NCBI RefSeq assembly: GCF_034929435.1
Contig: NZ_JAYFUM010000023.1
Location: 1 to 64,000, forward strand
Origin: Arcicella rigui
Lineage (GTDB): Bacteria; Bacteroidota; Bacteroidia; Cytophagales; Spirosomataceae
Direction of reading: 5' to 3'
DNA: 64,000 nucleotides
Made by a program: the position numbers and the translations under genes. Below are positions 18,891 through 29,243 of this stretch, piece after piece. The notes below the pieces were generated by a model that was not told the DNA's origin, did not search any database, and worked only from the letters and a program-made list of their open reading frames with translations. Each line of letters opens with the position of its first letter. The first letter of the stretch is position 1.

Positions 18891-19928
18891 ATGATCAAAT
18901 CAAGTTTGACACAGGTACTCCCATTGGTGGTGTACACTGTGATGCTATCCTCTTGTGGCAATAAACAACCAGAGCAACAACAAAGCAAAAGTTTAGTACG
19001 AGTAAGTACGCAAGAAGTTCAACAAATTAACCGTATCCAAAGCTTATCATACACAGGCTCTATCGAACCCGATAATACCAGTAGAATTGGCTTTGCCGTA
19101 GCAGGAGTAATCAATCAAGTGGTAGCCAAAGAAGGGCAATTTGTGCGACAAGGACAGCTTTTGGCAAGTATAGATGCCACAGAGTATGAAAATGCTTTAA
19201 TTATTGCCAAAGCAGGACTCGAACAGGCAGAAGATATGTATCAGCGTCTTAATGATTTATATCAAAAAGGAAGTTTGCCTGCAAAAGATTTTATTGATAT
19301 TAAAACCAAAGTCGCCCAAGCACAAGCCAACAAAAACATCAATACAAAGCATATTGCTGATAGCAAATTGTATGCTCCTATTTCGGGGATTATTACCGAA
19401 AAACTTGTTGAAAAAGGAAGTATGGCAGCCCCAGGAGTACCAGCATTTAGTATTATCAAAACCGATAAAGTTTATGCTAAAATTACCGTTCCAGAGGCTG
19501 AGATTGGTAACTTTAAACAAGGAATGGTAGCGTCGATACATATTCCAACCCTCGGCGAGTCGCTCAAAGGTACTGTGGCAATTATTAACCCTCAGGCAGA
19601 TGCTATCTCAAAAACTTATATCGTTAAGATTCAGCTAAACAACACCCAAAATCGTATTTTGCCCGGTATGAATACCACCGTAGATATTCAGCCGAACCGA
19701 GTAGTGCCAGCCCTTACGATACCTGCCAACGCCGTAGTTCGTGATGCTGACGATATTACTTATGTGTATGTGATGAATGGCGACAAAAAAGTACAAAGAA
19801 AAAGAGTAACAGTTGGCTCGCTGATAGGAACTAAAGAAGTAATCGTGAAAGAAGGTTTGAACCTCAATGAACGCATTGTGGTAGAAGGACAGTCTAAATT
19901 ACACGATGGCTCTGAGGTACAGTTGTAA
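18891..19928 (+). CDS. RND efflux periplasmic adaptor lipoprotein
   Basis: A 345-residue membrane fusion protein of the HlyD/AcrA type. The lipobox LSSC puts the lipidated cysteine at residue 22, anchoring it to the inner membrane. The barrel-sandwich (lipoyl) halves are at about 65-95 (GFAVAGVINQVVAKEGQFVR) and 165-195 (LYAPISGIITEKLVEKGSMA), around a short alpha-hairpin (about 100-160). Beta-barrel and membrane-proximal domains follow. It should bridge the permease and the TolC-like channel encoded next. First gene of the efflux series; the following 308-bp gap is unusually wide for an operon. Confidence 0.92.
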   Translation: MIKSSLTQVLPLVVYTVMLSSCGNKQPEQQQSKSLVRVSTQEVQQINRIQSLSYTGSIEPDNTSRIGFAVAGVINQVVAKEGQFVRQGQLLASIDATEYENALIIAKAGLEQAEDMYQRLNDLYQKGSLPAKDFIDIKTKVAQAQANKNINTKHIADSKLYAPISGIITEKLVEKGSMAAPGVPAFSIIKTDKVYAKITVPEAEIGNFKQGMVASIHIPTLGESLKGTVAIINPQADAISKTYIVKIQLNNTQNRILPGMNTTVDIQPNRVVPALTIPANAVVRDADDITYVYVMNGDKKVQRKRVTVGSLIGTKEVIVKEGLNLNERIVVEGQSKLHDGSEVQL

Positions 19929-20236
19929 TCACTTCATACCAACGCTTTTGCTTAATCGCAAATAGACTCTTTAAGTTTTAATGAATATTTACTGTAACCA
20001 ATTTGTGCTAAATCTATCAAAGATTTAGGTGTTATCATATTGCCTAACAGATTCATTATTAGCTAAATAAGGGATTTATCTAAATCCTCAGAAGAGCCGT
20101 TTGCCGATTTCAATACTCCATTTTATTTATACGAAAAAGACTCATGAAACGTCCGTGCCAAAAAGTTTGATATACAGAGCTTTGATTGGGCGTTCCATCT
20201 GAAACCTTTTAAAAAATGACTGAACATTAAAATCAG
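19929..20236. other. 308-bp spacer in efflux operon
   Basis: I find no gene, hairpin with T run or repeat here. The length leaves room for a separate promoter for the permease, but no convincing element was seen. Confidence 0.4.
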
Positions 20237-23200
20237 ATGAAAAAACGAACTATAAATTTTATTGAGGCAGCCATGCGTTACAAACAAGTAACAATTGTGA
20301 TTACCGCCCTGCTTTTGCTTTTCGGAGTATATTCTTTGAGGAATATGCCAAGAGCAGAAGACCCCAAAATAGAAACGCCCGTAGCGATGGTGTATGCGTT
20401 TTACCCCGGTGCAGACGAGTCACAGATGGAAAAACAAGTAACTTCCAAAATTGAACAGTTTCTCTTTTCTTTTGAAGAAGTCAATAAACAAAAAACAAAA
20501 TCACAAACACGTGACGGGCAAGTATTTATCACGGTTGAATTACATACAAGTATCAAAGACCGTAAAAAGTTTTGGGCTACCTTACAACATGGACTCAATA
20601 CTACGCTGCGGTCGTCGATACCCTCGGGCGTAATCGGTCCTATCGTAAATAGTAATTTTGGCGATGTGACTGCCCAAATTATTGCGGTTTCGTCCTCGAC
20701 CAGAAGTTATGCTGAATTGAAGCAATACCTTGATAAAATGGAAGACGCACTTAAAACGATTCCAGAAGTATCAAAAATAAACCGTTCGGGAGAGCAACGT
20801 CAGCAAATTTATGTGACTATCGACGACAAAAAAATACAACAGTATGGTTTCGACATCGGAACAATTGTGAAAACCTTGCAAGGACAAAATATTACTCAGT
20901 ATTCTGGAGAAGTAACGGTACAGTCAAACACGATTCCGATATTTACCCAAAGTCAATATCATACACAAGAAGAGATAGCGAATCAACTTATTTATACTAC
21001 GCCAAACGGCGAACAAGTACGACTAAAAGATATTGCGTATATAGAAAGACGGTATGAGGAAGAATCATCATTTATCCGCATTGGCAAAGATAAAGTAATG
21101 CTCATTTCAACTGAAATGCAGCCGGGAAATAACATCGTAGAATTTGGCGAAAAAGTGGATGCTCAATTAGCGGAGCTACAAAAATCTTTTCCTGATGACA
21201 TCAAAATTGAGAAAATCGTAAACCAGCCAGCCGTAGTGGACGAAAGTATCAATCACTTTATGATAGAATTTGGCATGGCCATTGCCTCTGTTATTATTGT
21301 TGTAATGCTTCTATTACCTCTCCGAATGGCAGCGGTTTCATCAATAGCCGCCCCCATTGCGATTTTGATTACCTTTGGTTTGATGAATATGATTGGTGTA
21401 GAACTTCATCAAGTATCCTTAGCCGCCTTGATTATCGTACTTGGTATGGTGGTAGATAACGCCATTGTGGTAGTAGATAATTACATAGAAAAACTTGATG
21501 AAGGCTTAACGCCTTGGACAGGTGCTTGGCAAGCTGCCACACAGCTTACTTTACCAATCTTTACGGCAACATTAGCGATTATTTTTGCATTCGCTCCTTT
21601 AGCCTTTTTTATGAATGGGATTGCTAAGGATTTTATGGCATCATTGCCAGTTACGGTAGCCATCGCCCTGATTACTTCTATGCTTGTAGCCTTGTTTTTA
21701 ACACCTTATATGTGTTATGTATTTATCAAAAAAGGCTTAAAACATACAGTATCTGACCGTCCGCCTCGAAAATCGCTCTTAGACCATCTCCAAAATCTCT
21801 TCAATATCAGCGTTGAGTTTTGTTTTAGATGGCCGAAACTTACGATGCTTTCTGCATTAATAGCTGTTTTACTGGCTTTTGTGATTGCAGGAAAAGTAGA
21901 TCAGGAATTTTTTCCAACCAGTGAAAGAAATCAGTTTAATATCGAAATTTGGATGCCCGACGGTACAGCCTTGAACGAAACTGATAAAAAAGTTTCAGAG
22001 GTTGAGGCAATTCTAAAAAAAGATAAAAGAGTATTAAGTATCGCCAGTTTTGTGGGAACAAGTTCGCCAAGATTTCAAACTTCTTATGCTCCCGAAATTC
22101 CAAGAAGAAACTTTGCTCAACTCTTTATTACTACCGCCAGTAATAAAGCTACCGACGAAATTGTAAAGGAATATCGCCCTAAGTTTGAAGGTTTTATCAG
22201 AGATGGTTATGTACGTTTTCGCCAGCTAAGTTTTCAGGAAGGTTCTCCTATTGCCGTTAGAATTATTGGCAATAATATCAGAGACCAAAAGCGTGTTGCC
22301 GAACAGATAGAGGCGATTTTGGAAAAAGCCAAAGGAACAAACTGGGTAAGAAATGATTACGAAAATGATTATTTAGGCGTTAGTCTAAAAATCAATGAGG
22401 AAGCTGCCGCTCGCTTGGGTGTTCCGCACCAAGTAATTACACAAACCCTCGGAGCTGGATTAAAAGGATATGCCGTTTCGCAACTTTGGGAAGGCGATCA
22501 ACCAGTGGATATTTTACTACGCTATGCTACCGACAATCGTAAAGACATCAATGCCCTTGGCGATTTGCATTTAAGTACGATTTACGGTAAAAAGATTGCT
22601 TTAAGAGAAGTAGCCGAACTGTCACCTTCATGGCACACGGGCGTAATTGCACATCGCAATGGGCTTAAAACCTTGACGGTTCTTGCTGAGGCTCAAAATG
22701 GCATCAGGGCTTCGGTGATTTTGAAAGAAGTACAACCACAAATAGAAAAGCTTGATTTACCACAAGGAATCAGCATTCAGTACGGTGGTGATGCTGAATC
22801 TAATCAGGAAAATATGCCCGGAATGCTCACAGCACTTTCAGTAAGTTTGATTCTGATTTTTGCTACGCTTTTATTTCAATTCAAGAGTTTAGGAAAAACG
22901 CTGATTATTCTGGCTACTTTCCCTTTGAGTTTGTTAGGGGCTTTTTTAGGATTGTACTTAACCAACAACCCTATCGGTATGACGGCATTTATGGGTGTCA
23001 TTAGCTTAATCGGGATTGTGGTTCGAAATGGAATTATATTGGTAGATTATGCAGACGAACTCGTTTTGGAACATCATTACAGTATCAAAGCCGCCGCTTT
23101 GGCTTCTGCAAAACGAAGAATGCGTCCTATATTCCTAACTTCGGCAGCGGCAGCGGTAGGGGTTATCCCGATGATTATCGGAAAGTCGCCACTTTGGGCT

Positions 23201-23359
23201 CCATTAGGTAGTGTATTGGCTTTTGGACTAATTATCTCGATGATACTTACGCTATTCGTAATACCTGTATTGTACTACCGATTTGTGAAACCTGTTCCTG
23301 CTCCAGATGATGAAATCGACTCTAATGTAGAAATACAGTACAAGCCCGAACATTTATAA
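20237..23359 (+). CDS. RND multidrug efflux permease, AcrB-like
   Basis: A 1040-residue inner-membrane proton/drug antiporter of the RND superfamily. Transmembrane helix 1 is about 17-36, helices 2-6 about 343-495, helix 7 about 540-560 and helices 8-12 about 865-1020, with two large periplasmic loops between. In helix 4 the proton-relay region reads GMVVDNAIVVVDN, so the second acidic residue of the usual Asp-Asp pair is Asn408 here. The conserved GxxR-type loop and FPLSLLGAFLGL block near 895 are intact. Length matches AcrB/MexB-type pumps. It works with the adaptor upstream and the TolC-like channel downstream. Substrates are unknown; plant phenolics or antibiotics are plausible. Confidence 0.93.
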   Translation: MKKRTINFIEAAMRYKQVTIVITALLLLFGVYSLRNMPRAEDPKIETPVAMVYAFYPGADESQMEKQVTSKIEQFLFSFEEVNKQKTKSQTRDGQVFITVELHTSIKDRKKFWATLQHGLNTTLRSSIPSGVIGPIVNSNFGDVTAQIIAVSSSTRSYAELKQYLDKMEDALKTIPEVSKINRSGEQRQQIYVTIDDKKIQQYGFDIGTIVKTLQGQNITQYSGEVTVQSNTIPIFTQSQYHTQEEIANQLIYTTPNGEQVRLKDIAYIERRYEEESSFIRIGKDKVMLISTEMQPGNNIVEFGEKVDAQLAELQKSFPDDIKIEKIVNQPAVVDESINHFMIEFGMAIASVIIVVMLLLPLRMAAVSSIAAPIAILITFGLMNMIGVELHQVSLAALIIVLGMVVDNAIVVVDNYIEKLDEGLTPWTGAWQAATQLTLPIFTATLAIIFAFAPLAFFMNGIAKDFMASLPVTVAIALITSMLVALFLTPYMCYVFIKKGLKHTVSDRPPRKSLLDHLQNLFNISVEFCFRWPKLTMLSALIAVLLAFVIAGKVDQEFFPTSERNQFNIEIWMPDGTALNETDKKVSEVEAILKKDKRVLSIASFVGTSSPRFQTSYAPEIPRRNFAQLFITTASNKATDEIVKEYRPKFEGFIRDGYVRFRQLSFQEGSPIAVRIIGNNIRDQKRVAEQIEAILEKAKGTNWVRNDYENDYLGVSLKINEEAAARLGVPHQVITQTLGAGLKGYAVSQLWEGDQPVDILLRYATDNRKDINALGDLHLSTIYGKKIALREVAELSPSWHTGVIAHRNGLKTLTVLAEAQNGIRASVILKEVQPQIEKLDLPQGISIQYGGDAESNQENMPGMLTALSVSLILIFATLLFQFKSLGKTLIILATFPLSLLGAFLGLYLTNNPIGMTAFMGVISLIGIVVRNGIILVDYADELVLEHHYSIKAAALASAKRRMRPIFLTSAAAAVGVIPMIIGKSPLWAPLGSVLAFGLIISMILTLFVIPVLYYRFVKPVPAPDDEIDSNVEIQYKPEHL

Positions 23360-23489
23360 GAATATTATATCGAAACCTGTCATTGCTCAAAATTTTTAGC
23401 AAGAGTCAAATTCACAACTGATTGATTTTAGTAGAGTTTTGACTCATAAGCAACTCAATGTTTGAGCTGACAATCCAACTATAAAACCA

Positions 23490-24776
23490 ATGAAATTACT
23501 TCATAAATTTTATCGAGTACTATTAACGACTGTACTAATCGTAAAGGTATTCCCCAACAATGCCCAAACGCCAACGTACTCTTTGGAAGAATGTAGGCAA
23601 ATGGCATTAAGTCAAAATAAAAAAATAAAGGCGGCTCAATTCCAAATCGAAGCTTCGAAAGTAGCACGTGATGCCAGCAAACTGAACGATAGACCCAATA
23701 TTGATGCCTCTGTGATAGGGTTACACGCAGGAAAACCTCTGAATCAATTACTCCCCAGTGTTTTGGGGAGTGGTTCTCTTGTAGTTTCACAACCTATTTA
23801 CACAGGTGGACAAATAAAACTGGGTATTGATGCTAACAATAAAGCCATTGAAATCACAGAGGGACAAAAAGCAATTACCGAAGCCGAACTTTTGCTATCG
23901 GTAGAAAGTGCCTACTGGCAAATTGTGCAAGTAAAAGAAAAAATTGTGTTGGCTCAGAAGTATAAAGAGATGCTTTTGCAATTGCAAAAAGAGCTAAAAA
24001 ATGCCGTAGATGCAGGTTTGACTTATAAAAATGACTTATTGAGAGTAGAGGTAAGTCTCAACGAAGCTGACCTAAATATCACAAAAGCACAAGATGGATT
24101 GATATTAGCCAAGTTGAATTTGGCACAAATACTGGGGCAATCTAATCAAGTGGATTTCAATATCGCCGACGAAGTAAATACCTTTAGCTACGAATTGCTT
24201 GCTAAAAAAGTAAGCAATGCAGAGGAATTGAGACCCGAAATACAGGTATTAAATAAGGTTATGGAACTTGAGCATATCAAAACTTCGCTGATAAAAGCAG
24301 AACACAAGCCACAATTAAGTTTTGTTTTAACAGGATTTACTTCGGTAGGAAATAAGGTTAATTTTTCTAACGGCGAAAACTCATTATCTTCTTATTTAGG
24401 ATTGCTGAATTTTTCTATTCCAATTTATGATTGGGGGAAAAATGCACAAAAAGTAAAAGAGCAAGAACTGAAAATACAAGCTAAAAAATGGGAACTGGAA
24501 GAAAGTAAAGAATTGATTAATCTTCAAGTTCAGAGTGCGTGGATTCAGTTGAACCAATCATTAAAGAAAATTGATTTGACCAATTTGTCAATCAAACAAT
24601 CGGAGGAAAACCTAAGATTGACCAACGACCGCTATAAAGCTGGAACAATTACAGGCAAAGATGTCCTTGAAGCACAAGTTATTTGGCAACAGGCCTATTC
24701 GAGTCATATCGACGCAAAAGTGGAGTACAAAGTAAGTTTAGCAAATTATAAAAAAGCCATCGGCGAAATAAAATGA
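23490..24776 (+). CDS. TolC-family outer membrane channel
   Basis: A 428-residue outer-membrane efflux protein. The signal peptide is residues 1-24 (ending PNNAQ). Two repeats of the outer membrane efflux domain cover about 30-215 and 225-425, with long heptad-rich helices, for example ELEESKELINLQVQSAWIQL. It should form the trimeric tunnel for the adjacent RND pump. The gene lies 130 bp after the permease and only 4 bp before the TetR gene, supporting one transcript. Confidence 0.92.
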   Translation: MKLLHKFYRVLLTTVLIVKVFPNNAQTPTYSLEECRQMALSQNKKIKAAQFQIEASKVARDASKLNDRPNIDASVIGLHAGKPLNQLLPSVLGSGSLVVSQPIYTGGQIKLGIDANNKAIEITEGQKAITEAELLLSVESAYWQIVQVKEKIVLAQKYKEMLLQLQKELKNAVDAGLTYKNDLLRVEVSLNEADLNITKAQDGLILAKLNLAQILGQSNQVDFNIADEVNTFSYELLAKKVSNAEELRPEIQVLNKVMELEHIKTSLIKAEHKPQLSFVLTGFTSVGNKVNFSNGENSLSSYLGLLNFSIPIYDWGKNAQKVKEQELKIQAKKWELEESKELINLQVQSAWIQLNQSLKKIDLTNLSIKQSEENLRLTNDRYKAGTITGKDVLEAQVIWQQAYSSHIDAKVEYKVSLANYKKAIGEIK

Positions 24777-24780
24777 AAGT

Positions 24781-25374
24781 ATGACAAGCAAACAAATCTT
24801 TATTTTGGAAACAGCTCAATTGATGTTTGCTAAACATGGTATCAAAGCTGTGACAATGGACGATATTATCTGTGAGTGTGGTATCTCAAAAAGGACTTTG
24901 TACATGTACTTCCCTTCAAAACATAGTTTGATAGTAAAGATCGTGGAATCTTTACTGACAAAGGTTGAGCAGGCGTTCAAAATATGTCCCTTGGTTTCGC
25001 CAAGTGCTATTATCGAACTACAAACATTTTTTGAAGAAATCCAAAAGTACTTTGCTAAACTCACAACATCATTTTTAAAGGATTCGAGAGTCTATTTTCT
25101 GGAAGCGTATCAAATGCTCATCAGTTTTTTAGATAGTAAACTTTTGCCTTATATTGCTCAGAATATAGCAAGGGGCAAATCTGAATACTTATATCGGCAA
25201 GAGTTAGATATTACGGCTTCGGCTGAACTGTATGTTTGGATGCTCAAGAACTTACTCAACGATAGCTTTTTACAAAATGAATGTAATAGGTCTGATTTTA
25301 TAAAGGGCTTAAATAATTTCTTCCTCAAAGGACTTCTCAACACTTATGGACAAAAAATGGCGATAGGTATATAG
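24781..25374 (+). CDS. TetR/AcrR-family transcriptional regulator
   Basis: A 197-residue regulator. The N-terminal helix-turn-helix (about 8-55) shows the family pattern: FAKHGIKAVTMDDIICECGI then SKRTLYMYFPSKHSLIVKIV. The C-terminal ligand-binding domain is divergent, as usual. It is the last gene of the efflux series, starting 4 bp after the TolC-family stop, and is followed by an intrinsic terminator. It probably represses its own operon and is released by pump substrates. The operator was not identified. Confidence 0.9.
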   Translation: MTSKQIFILETAQLMFAKHGIKAVTMDDIICECGISKRTLYMYFPSKHSLIVKIVESLLTKVEQAFKICPLVSPSAIIELQTFFEEIQKYFAKLTTSFLKDSRVYFLEAYQMLISFLDSKLLPYIAQNIARGKSEYLYRQELDITASAELYVWMLKNLLNDSFLQNECNRSDFIKGLNNFFLKGLLNTYGQKMAIGI

Positions 25375-25407
25375 TTTTACATCTCTTGATTATCAAGTGT
25401 AATGGTG

Positions 25408-25436
25408 ACAGAAGTCTTTTATAGAAAGACTTCTGT
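25408..25436 (+). terminator. Intrinsic terminator of efflux operon
   Basis: Perfect 12-bp stem (ACAGAAGTCTTT at 25408-25419 with 25425-25436), five-base loop, followed on the plus strand by a T-rich stretch (TTTGTATTTTTTCC). It lies 34 bp after the TetR stop. Confidence 0.85.
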
Positions 25437-25516
25437 TTTGTATTTTTTCCTTTCTACTTTACTTCTAAAGGCTCAAATTGTCTATTTTACAAAATTTAGC
25501 TCGTTTTCCTAAAAAC

Positions 25517-25554
25517 AAAAAGGTCTAAACTGCAAGTGCTATTCAGACCTTTTT
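25517..25554 (-). terminator. Intrinsic terminator of GH78 gene
   Basis: A 10-bp stem AAAAAGGTCT (25517-25526) with AGACCTTTTT (25545-25554), 18-base loop. Read on the minus strand it ends in a T run and lies 17 bp past the GH78 stop. Confidence 0.82.
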
Positions 25555-25570
25555 GCTAAATCAAGAATGA

Positions 25571-28500
25571 CTACTGTACTTCAAATTGATAAGAACCTGA
25601 AACTAATGTCATTTTTACTTGATTGTTTTCTATACTTACTTGACTAATTCCTTTCACTTGTGTAATGGCTTTTCCGCCTTCTTTTACATTTGCAATGCTG
25701 TTGGCTGGCAAATAGAGTGTGGCGGTTGTATTGGCTGGAATGCTTGTTTTATACACAAAAGTATTGCCTTCATAACGCCATTCACTACTGATTTTTCCAT
25801 ACACTGAATCATAATATCCTTTTGCCCAAGTCATTACTTTGTCAGGGTCGGGCGTTGGTTTTAGAACGATGGCTTTGAAGGCAGCCTTTTCTGGACTTCT
25901 CTGAATGCCCAAAGAATAATTATTCATCCAAGCCGCTACTGCTCCGAAAGAGTAATGATTGAAAGAGTTCATGCTATTATTGCCTCCAAAACCATTTTCT
26001 ACGGTATAAGAATTTAGTCTTTCCCAAATAGAAGTAGCTCCGTTTACAACCGAATACAACCAAGATGGATACTTAGTTTGTTGTAAAAGTCTGTAAGCAT
26101 TGGCTGAATTTCCATTTTCAGAAAGTGCTTCTGAAATAGAAGCCGTTCCGATAAAACCTGTCATCAATGAATATTCTGGACGTTCTACGCCAAGGTCGTC
26201 TTTGTTTTTTCTTTGAATACTTTCATTCAAATTTTGAATGGCATAAGCTTTGTTTGTTTCATCGAAAACACCCAAATCCAAAGGAATGGCATAAGATGCC
26301 TGCGTATCAATCAATGTACCTTTATCAGATTTTCCACGAGTATCCGCTTCGTTTGGAGCAGGTATAAAACCTGTTTTAACCCCTGATTTTACGGTTTTGT
26401 GCGAATTTTTATCGACATACACTTCATTGAAAATTTTCTTTATTTCCTCATAACGTGTTTTGAAAGCGGTTGCATCTGCTGTTTTTTGTAGAATCTTCGC
26501 TACTTTATTCATAATTTCTAAATCATAAGCAAAGTACGCCATCCAAAATAAAGTATTATCGTTTTTATTTCCTTCTGGACTCAACCAGTCGCCCAATGGG
26601 CCTTCGTTCAAAATACCAGTCGTTTTATCTACTTTACTTTCTAAAAACTGAATGTAGCGTTTCATGGCATCGTAATGCTCTTTCAACAATTGTACATCGC
26701 CATATTGCTGATAAGTTTCCCAAGCAACCACAATACCCGCACTTCCCCAAAGTGTACCGCCAAAACCGCCACCCATCGGAGCAACGTCTGTGAATCTGCC
26801 ACTTTCCGCTTGTACATCACGCATTGCCAAAAGGTGTCTTCTCAAAAACAAATCTGAGTTGGTAAGATAAGTAGCACTTTTCGAGAATACTGAAATGTCA
26901 CCGCTCCAGCCCATGCGTTCGTTACGAGCAGGCGTATCGGTTGGGATTGAAAGGAAATTACTTCTCAGCGACCAAGTAATATTTCTCCAAAGTTTGTTGA
27001 CCAAGTCGTTTGAAGTTTCATAAATTGAACTCAATTCTTTGACCGAACTAATCACCAAACCTTTTACATCCGCCACTGGAATCACTTCATCAATACCAGT
27101 TAGCTCAAGATAACGATAACCGTGGAAAGTAAATCTTGGTTGAATGATTTCGTCACCACCTTTTAAGATATACATATCTTGTGTCAATGCCGCTCTGATG
27201 TTTTCCATCATTACCATTCCTTCATTTCCTTTATAGTCGGGAAGATTCGGATATTTTACTTCTGCATATCGTAGCGTAATAATTTGTCCTTTTTTCCCAT
27301 TTTTAATCAAGATTTTCGGAAAACCAACCATATTTTGACCCATGTCATACACAAATATTTTCGGACGAACTTCTTCTACACTTTGGGCAATCATCGTTTT
27401 TACAATGCTGGCATTATCGCCCATTTGACCTACAATTTTACAATCTTGATAATCTAAGGTAGATTTTCTACCCATAAAATCCGTGAAAGTTCCTTTGTAT
27501 GCAGTTCCTTCTAATGGTACTTCAACCGACGCTTTCCAAGCATTATCGTTGTAATTGGCTGTTGTCCAATCTTTAATCAATTCCTCTTTGTTAGCGTCAT
27601 AGACTTCGCCTTGGAAATAACTTCCATAGCGAATTGGACCGTCGTTGAAAAACTTCCATTCTTTCGGATTTGAAGTAATTACTTGTTCTGAACCATCTGA
27701 ATAGGTTATGACCAATTTTGTCAAAAGCGATTGACGGTCGCCAAAATAATTCCAACTTTCTCCACTGTAAGTAATGTTTCCACTCCACCAACCTTCACTT
27801 AGCCAAGCACCTATCGCATTTTTTTCGCCTTGTTTCAATGCCGAAGTAACATCGTAAGTTTGGTACAAATGGTGTTTGTTGTACTGTGTAAGTCCAGGAT
27901 TAAAGTAATCGTTGCTAACTCTTTTCCCATTCAAATACATTTCATAAATACCTCTTGCGGTTACGTATAAGCGTGCATTTTTGATGGCTTTCGCTTGCGT
28001 AGCAAAAGTACTTCTAAGCATTGGAGCGGCATTTTTACTGGGGTTTGCTAAAATCAACGCACCGCCAGAAACAGCGTAAGTACCATTTTCAATACTTAAT
28101 TTTTCAGCTTTAAAAATGCCTGAATAATTACTATTCGTCAACTTTTCAGTAAAAAGTGTATTGGAAGGAAAACGGAAATTCTTGATTTCAAGCTCAGAAA
28201 AATAGGCTTTCTGATTCTCATTTGTCTGAAAACCAATGTCTGCCAACATCGGAAAACTGATGTAATTATTACCACTTCCAACAGGGTTCAAGTTGAAACC
28301 TCTTTGAGCAAAAGGCGAAGTAGGAGCTGCATTTTTATCTTTCAACAAATTTCCCGCTTTTGTGCCATCTACAAAAAACTCAAAAACACCAAAGTTACAT
28401 TCTACATAAATTTTATGTTTTTCGTACTTATTGGCTTGGTTGATAAGCGTTTGAGGAATGTCAAAAGATTTAAAAATCTTATCTTTTGAGTCCGTTTTAT

Positions 28501-29209
28501 CATAACCAACTCTGTAAATATTCAATTTTGCCAAACCATCAGCAGCGTCGGAAACGTTTACGATGTCTAATTCCAAGGCGATATAGCTTTGGTTTACACC
28601 ATTTTGTACCGCCATTAAATTCAGATTTTTATCCAACAAACGACGGTCGTTTCCACCAAAAACAAAAGCCGCTTTGGTTGAATTGGAAGCTTTGTCGAGC
28701 TGAACGGCATATTGAAATTTATAAACCGAAAGGTATTGCGAGAATAAAACCAAGTCTTCGTCGCCACCGCCAATCCATTTTGCCCCAGACCAAGCCGATA
28801 AATCTGGATTGGGGTTCATCAAGCCTGTTTCAAACCATGAAGTATTGCTACTCATTTGGTTGAAATTATCCCAAACGTTTACTTTCCAAGTATAGCGAGT
28901 GGTGGCTTTTAGGGGAGTTCCGGCGTACTCAATGCCATGCGAAAGGTCGGAATTTACTTTTTTTGAATCCCAAACAATTTGGTTTTGGGCATCCGAAACG
29001 ATGATTTGATAAGCCTTTTGAAAATATCCTCTTTTCTGGACATCCGAAACTTTCATTTGCCAAGCAAAATGCGGATTGGGGATGTCGATACCCAAAGGAT
29101 TAGCTTGATAATCAACCGTTAAATTGTCGATAGAAACGTTGGCAAAAGCATTTCCAAGCAATGAAATAAAGAAGAGAAAAGTAAGCCAACGGGCTTTCTG
29201 TTTAAGCAT
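25571..29209 (-). CDS. Glycoside hydrolase family 78 alpha-L-rhamnosidase
   Basis: A 1212-residue secreted GH78 enzyme; known members release alpha-L-rhamnose from flavonoid glycosides, rhamnogalacturonan and other plant glycans. The signal peptide is residues 1-23 (ending NAFA). Order: N-terminal Ig-like domain about 25-130 (NPLGIDIPNPHFAWQM), inserted lectin/LamG-like sandwich about 155-350, sugar-binding sandwich about 390-580, beta-sandwich about 585-700, six-hairpin catalytic barrel about 735-1100, and a C-terminal sandwich. The GH78 catalytic signature TPARNERMGWSGDISVF is intact. The inserted sandwich makes it longer than the usual 900-1050 residues. It is separated from the sugar isomerase gene upstream by a very large inverted repeat. 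Confidence 0.93.
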   Translation of the reverse strand: MLKQKARWLTFLFFISLLGNAFANVSIDNLTVDYQANPLGIDIPNPHFAWQMKVSDVQKRGYFQKAYQIIVSDAQNQIVWDSKKVNSDLSHGIEYAGTPLKATTRYTWKVNVWDNFNQMSSNTSWFETGLMNPNPDLSAWSGAKWIGGGDEDLVLFSQYLSVYKFQYAVQLDKASNSTKAAFVFGGNDRRLLDKNLNLMAVQNGVNQSYIALELDIVNVSDAADGLAKLNIYRVGYDKTDSKDKIFKSFDIPQTLINQANKYEKHKIYVECNFGVFEFFVDGTKAGNLLKDKNAAPTSPFAQRGFNLNPVGSGNNYISFPMLADIGFQTNENQKAYFSELEIKNFRFPSNTLFTEKLTNSNYSGIFKAEKLSIENGTYAVSGGALILANPSKNAAPMLRSTFATQAKAIKNARLYVTARGIYEMYLNGKRVSNDYFNPGLTQYNKHHLYQTYDVTSALKQGEKNAIGAWLSEGWWSGNITYSGESWNYFGDRQSLLTKLVITYSDGSEQVITSNPKEWKFFNDGPIRYGSYFQGEVYDANKEELIKDWTTANYNDNAWKASVEVPLEGTAYKGTFTDFMGRKSTLDYQDCKIVGQMGDNASIVKTMIAQSVEEVRPKIFVYDMGQNMVGFPKILIKNGKKGQIITLRYAEVKYPNLPDYKGNEGMVMMENIRAALTQDMYILKGGDEIIQPRFTFHGYRYLELTGIDEVIPVADVKGLVISSVKELSSIYETSNDLVNKLWRNITWSLRSNFLSIPTDTPARNERMGWSGDISVFSKSATYLTNSDLFLRRHLLAMRDVQAESGRFTDVAPMGGGFGGTLWGSAGIVVAWETYQQYGDVQLLKEHYDAMKRYIQFLESKVDKTTGILNEGPLGDWLSPEGNKNDNTLFWMAYFAYDLEIMNKVAKILQKTADATAFKTRYEEIKKIFNEVYVDKNSHKTVKSGVKTGFIPAPNEADTRGKSDKGTLIDTQASYAIPLDLGVFDETNKAYAIQNLNESIQRKNKDDLGVERPEYSLMTGFIGTASISEALSENGNSANAYRLLQQTKYPSWLYSVVNGATSIWERLNSYTVENGFGGNNSMNSFNHYSFGAVAAWMNNYSLGIQRSPEKAAFKAIVLKPTPDPDKVMTWAKGYYDSVYGKISSEWRYEGNTFVYKTSIPANTTATLYLPANSIANVKEGGKAITQVKGISQVSIENNQVKMTLVSGSYQFEVQ

Positions 29210-29243
29210 TATTTTAATGTTTTTAAGATTGTATAATAGAAAT

